Assembly: GCA_019310195.1 (NCBI GenBank)
Contig: JAFDET010000197.1
Location: 1-5,972, forward strand
Reading direction: 5' to 3'
From: Deltaproteobacteria bacterium
GTDB taxonomy: Bacteria > Myxococcota_A > UBA9160 > JAFDET01
Length of the DNA: 5,972 nt
The notes below the pieces were generated by a model that made no database searches, was not told the DNA's origin, and was given only the letters and a program-made list of their open reading frames with translations. Numbering within the stretch: position 1 is the first letter of the stretch; every line of letters begins with the position of its first letter. Of this stretch, positions 5,363 through 5,972 are shown piece by piece. The position numbers and the translations under genes were made by a program.

Positions 5363-5972
5363 CTAGGACGCCGGGCCGTAGTCCACGAAGATCGGCGACG
5401 ACCAAGCCCGTTCTTCTACGGGCACTGTGCAATCGTCGCTGCGGTCCGTGCGGAAGTCGCCGTAGCAGGGATCCACCTTCAGGCACTCGCCCTTCTCGTC
5501 GTAGGTGCAGCGCAGCTGGCCCGCATTGATCCGCTCGCGCGGCTCCTGGATCGCGCGCACGTAGTAAACGCTGTCGCGCCCGTCCGCGACGAAGTCCGGG
5601 TCCTCGAAGCGAACCACGCAGCCGTCGGGATCGGCCGGACACGCGCGCACCAGCCACGGATCCTCGACCAGCTCGGCCACCGGCTCGCCCGACTCGCGCT
5701 GAGGCCGGATGCGCACCACCTCGATGCGGGTGATCCGCTTGCGCTCGTCCGACGGGTTGTAGCACTCGCCCTCGCAGAGCTGCGCCAGGCGCTCCGGCGT
5801 CGCGTTGCGCACGGCGTAGTCCGGGCAGCCGGGCTTCTGGTAGTACGAGCCCACGGCACGAACCTCGAAGTGAGGCGCCTCGCCCATGCGGGCCTCGCCG
5901 CCCATGGCCACCGGCCCGAAGCTTCCGTCCGGGTTCTCTGCGTTCAGCAGGTGGAACCAGAGCAGCATGCGC
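5363..5972 (-). CDS. DUF3604 domain-containing protein, C-terminal part (runs off right edge)
   Basis: The minus-strand frame is open from the right edge to TAG at 5363-5365, about 203 visible residues. The ATG at 5966-5968 is almost certainly internal, since the frame stays open beyond it and family members are several hundred residues long. The visible part matches the end of DUF3604 proteins: FGPVAMGGEA then PHFEVRAVGSYYQKPG, RITRIEVVRIRPQ, a DSVYYVRAIQEP strand, and the closing EERAWSSPIFVDY. The N-terminal half of this family has a PHP-like metal-dependent hydrolase fold, which lies outside the window; function is poorly known. Nine cysteines in this segment, several in close pairs (CEGEC, CTYDEKGEC), suggest disulfides and export. 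A 464-base gap separates it from the hydrolase gene, so it is probably a different transcription unit. Confidence 0.87.
   Translation of the reverse strand, partial: RMLLWFHLLNAENPDGSFGPVAMGGEARMGEAPHFEVRAVGSYYQKPGCPDYAVRNATPERLAQLCEGECYNPSDERKRITRIEVVRIRPQRESGEPVAELVEDPWLVRACPADPDGCVVRFEDPDFVADGRDSVYYVRAIQEPRERINAGQLRCTYDEKGECLKVDPCYGDFRTDRSDDCTVPVEERAWSSPIFVDYGPAS

Noticed and set aside
4899..5765. Long N-terminal extension of the hydrolase frame
   Set aside because: It crosses the intergenic hairpin and the DUF3604 gene, has no recognisable domain, and a strong ribosome binding site precedes the GTG at 4898.

Overview
The window is high-GC bacterial DNA in which every gene I can support is on the minus strand. 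Reading right to left (5'->3' of the minus strand) it holds: the C-terminal end of a DUF3604-type protein (5363 to the right edge); a 464-base gap with a near-perfect operator-like palindrome and a strong GC-rich hairpin; an alpha/beta hydrolase with a GTG start; a membrane-anchored sialidase-like beta-propeller protein; a YajO-like aldo/keto reductase; a GrdB/PrdB-family selenoprotein whose frame is interrupted by one UGA; and the N-terminal third or so of an AsmA/DUF748-like membrane protein running off the left edge.

The main result is the gene at 998-1873. It looks like two fragments because of an in-frame TGA at 1352-1354. That TGA sits exactly where relatives carry a redox-active Cys or Sec (context APV-U-PDCC), the reading frame and family similarity continue unbroken on both sides, and a two-tier stem-loop with the geometry of a bacterial SECIS follows it directly. 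Three other genes in the window stop normally at TGA, so a reassigned genetic code is unlikely. I read it as one 291-residue selenoprotein with Sec at position 174.

The hydrolase, propeller, reductase and selenoprotein genes are tightly packed (TGATG overlap, 30-base gap, ATGA overlap), and the DUF748-like gene follows after 55 bases. They probably form one transcript starting in the 4899-5362 gap, where the palindrome (TGTGA-N6-TCACA, also TGTGAA-N4-TTCACA) is the best regulatory candidate. The coupling of an NAD(P)H-dependent reductase to a selenoprotein suggests a shared redox role, but the substrate cannot be read from sequence.

The organism is probably a Gram-negative, high-GC uncultured bacterium (Myxococcota, Desulfobacterota, Binatota or a similar lineage) that encodes Sec. 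This rests on the AsmA-like envelope protein, the DUF3604 protein and the GrdB-like selenoprotein; it is an inference of low precision. I saw no tRNA, rRNA, CRISPR array, insertion sequence or phage gene.
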